A DNA stretch of 64,000 nt from NCBI RefSeq assembly GCF_000150955.2, contig NC_011699.1, positions 186,001 through 250,000 on the forward strand, in the 5' to 3' direction. Both the position numbers and the translations under genes were made by a program. How positions within the stretch are numbered: position 1 is the stretch's first letter; every line of letters starts with the position of its first letter. Below, piece after piece: positions 61,658 through 64,000 of this stretch. This stretch comes from Phaeodactylum tricornutum CCAP 1055/1. Its lineage: Eukaryota > Bacillariophyta > Bacillariophyceae > Surirellales > Neidiaceae. Below the pieces are notes generated by a model. That model searched no databases, was not told the DNA's origin, and was given only the letters and a program-made list of their open reading frames with translations.

Positions 61658-64000
61658 ATGGCCCGAGTTTGCAAGGCAACCGGTCCTACCCGGAAGGGAG
61701 CGACCGAAACGGTGCCGGAGGAGCGAGTGGAAGAAGAAACGCCCTTTGAGGCCGTTGAGTCGCCGTCCAAGGACAGTGACAATGAGACGCAACCATCGTC
61801 CATGGGCGATGACAATGACTCACAGTCTGAGATCGAGTCGTACAAGATTGATACCGACATTGATTTCAAGTACAACCCAAACTTTTTTGAGGACAAGAAA
61901 GCCCTTGAAAGTGTTCTAAGGAATACTATGGGATTTGGAGATATCCATGTGAAGTCACTCCAAAACGAAGGTTTGAAGACCGCAAATGATTTCTTGCTTA
62001 TTTCTATGAGTGACATCAATGATCTTTGCGACAAGCTTTTGTTTGCAACAGTTTACAGGGCTCGCCTACGGGCATCTGCTACATGGTTACGTAGTCAACC
62101 CGACAACGTAAATATTACCCAAGAATGGACAATTCCAGTTATGCAATTGGAAATGCAGATGAAGGCGCAAGCGTCTCCATTTGGAATCTCCGAGACCAAC
62201 AAAACAGACAAGTCAGTCTCCAGTCTGGTGCCTGATCCCTTTGATGGTACACAGAAGAAGTGGCTCGCCTTTCAATACAGTTTTGAGGCATGGGCCGGAG
62301 CAAGTGGGCAATCTTTTGATGCCTGCATCTCACATGACTCGGAGCGATATTCCCGTTCAGAACCAACAGCGACCTACAATGACATCAATGACGAACCTGA
62401 TTCATTTAAATATGACTGGAACGTTAAGTCAGTTCGCAATTCAAACATCTTTTTTTATGCTCAAGTCGCTCACAAGCGGCGGAGATGCATGGGGCCTTAT
62501 CGAACCTTACGAGGTTTCAAAAAATGGCCGTCATGCCTGGATCGCCTTGTGTGCATTCTATGAAGGGGCCAGTCAGGTGGGCTTAACCACAGAAGAAGCT
62601 CGCACTACAATTCTGACATTGAAGTATACCGGACAATCCCGGAACTTCACTTTTACCAAGTATGTTCAAAAGCATCATACTGGTAACAACATATTGGCTC
62701 GCAACAAAGAGGCCTACACGGACTCACAGAAAACAAACTTTTTCCTACGGGGAATTGTTGATCCTGAACTTATGGCATTCAAGGCAGCTGCTGAAGCTAA
62801 CCTAAATGAATGGAAGTTCGAATGCGTTATCACGTACATGCGTACTCAAGCCGCCAAGCTCACGAGCAAGGACGGTAAGGATTCCCGAAACATTCGTCAG
62901 GCTACAGGCTTGTCGAAAAACAGGAACAACAAAAACAACCGGCGCAAGCGCTCGGAATACCAAAGCCAAGGCAAAGGTAACAAAGAGTCGGGCAAAGGAA
63001 ACAATGCTCCTAGTACTCAACTCCGCAAGGACATCTGGGATGAATTGTCTCCCGGGATAAAGGATGCCATCAAAGCGGCAAAGCGTAGAGCGTCTACGGA
63101 CCCGCGCACGGCTAAAAGAGCCAAGACTAGTAGTATGGATAACTCAAACGCAAGCGTTGAGTCCTACTCGCCTGATTTCAGGTCAATGTCTACTGAAAAC
63201 TCATCAACTTGAATCAGATTCGGCACGCCGGACATCAGACTGATGACATTCCGAAGTTTTTATCCCAAGGGAAATCTCTTCACGGAATTGAAACAATTGA
63301 TGGCAACTACATTCTTTTTGAATTGAAGGGACGCACATCATTGTTGTACTCACGAGTACCTACTCGCCATGAGCTTGAGAACTGCCTGCACATTGATCTT
63401 ACATCTGATCAACCCTGGGATCCAAACAGCAAAGACTGGGAGGATAATGAGCAGCGCTACACGCGTCATGACCGACAACGGAATGCACGCTATACCGCAA
63501 CTGATAATGCGGATGAGGAGAACTTTTACCATGGGTATTTCTCTCTCCCTGACTCTAAGGAGTTCCCGGTTCTACCGGCAAACAATAATGTTATGAACCC
63601 ACATGATTTCGTACGCGAGATCAAATATGCTACTGCACGGGTTTCAAAATCTAGCCCACGGGATCTAGATGTCGATCGAGACAAACTTCGCCGCATCCTG
63701 GGACATGTTCCTATGGAAGTAGTTGACCAAACACTGGAAGCTACAACACAACTTGCGGAACGCTCTGGCAAAATGCCACTGCATCGACGTTTTAAAACGA
63801 AGTTTGAACAATTGCGATACCGCCGGTTGAAGTGTACGTTATATAGCGACACTTTCAAAACTACTGTTAAATCCTCCCGAGGACACACGCATACCCAAGG
63901 GTTTGTATGTGGTGATTCTTACTTTGTATACCACTTTCTTATGAAAGCGGAATCCGAAGCAGACCAAGGTCTTGCGTCAATTATACAAGATATAGGAATT
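61658..64000 (+). mobile_element. Third Ty1/copia element, 5' part (continues past the window)
   Basis: The gag region begins at the ATG at 61658 (MARVCKATGPTRKGATE). Gag-like sequence with a basic, Lys/Arg/Asn-rich stretch runs to about 63212. Protease-to-integrase sequence follows (ILGHVPMEVVDQTL; YSDTFKTTV near the end). The coding part is spread over more than one frame, so the copy looks broken, with at least a couple of interruptions. The lineage appears different from the dimeric element. The reverse transcriptase and 3' LTR lie outside the window. Confidence 0.75.

Overview
The window looks like nuclear DNA from a diatom, most likely Phaeodactylum tricornutum or a close relative. Two genes start with a signal peptide followed by a transit peptide whose cleavage site has Phe at +1, the bipartite plastid-targeting signal of algae with complex plastids. 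One clear gene has short GT-AG introns of 93 and 111 bp. There are several Ty1/copia elements of the kind called CoDi in diatoms. No operons, ribosome binding sites, CRISPR arrays or tRNA genes were seen. Several long open frames begin at a non-ATG codon, so I moved those starts to the first plausible ATG.

Positions 1-8,350 are gene-dense and ordinary: a plastid sigma factor (+), a sulfotransferase-like type II membrane protein (-), a four-helix membrane protein (-), a plastid fatty acid desaturase (+) and a NAPE-PLD-like metallo-hydrolase (-).

Positions 8,351-23,600 are a transposon-rich stretch. A 2,850-bp Mutator-like element (8351-11200) with inverted ends and a perfect 9-bp target duplication lies in the 5' part of the NAPE-PLD-like gene and carries a decayed AAA-ATPase fragment. 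A second element (20437-22554) has about 205-bp inverted ends and an 8/9 target duplication, and carries a fragment of an unknown host gene. A third, defined only at its left end (14320), carries a protein farnesyltransferase beta-like relic and shares a roughly 670-bp internal module with the first. These look like Pack-MULE-type gene-capturing elements. One host gene (12218-13579, -) with a recurring AFN-SW-EK motif lies among them.

Positions 24,600-30,000 hold two secreted proteins: a three-exon gene with a duplicated domain, and a Ser/Thr/Pro-rich protein ending in a probable seven-bladed beta-propeller. Positions 30,000-35,500 are packed with a repeat family in which a leader motif is complementary to the tandem repeats downstream of it, with matching variants.

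Positions 36,007-50,178 are a dimeric, very young copia (CoDi) element (LTR-internal-LTR-internal-LTR, 6,778-bp period). It is joined on the left to a cut-off gene fragment and on the right to a truncated, older copia element (50179-53490). Positions 53,492-60,215 hold two tandem paralogous multi-pass membrane protein genes (-) that share a 1.2-kb tract of about 99% identity although the rest has diverged strongly. From 61,658 to the end is the 5' part of another copia element that runs out of the window.
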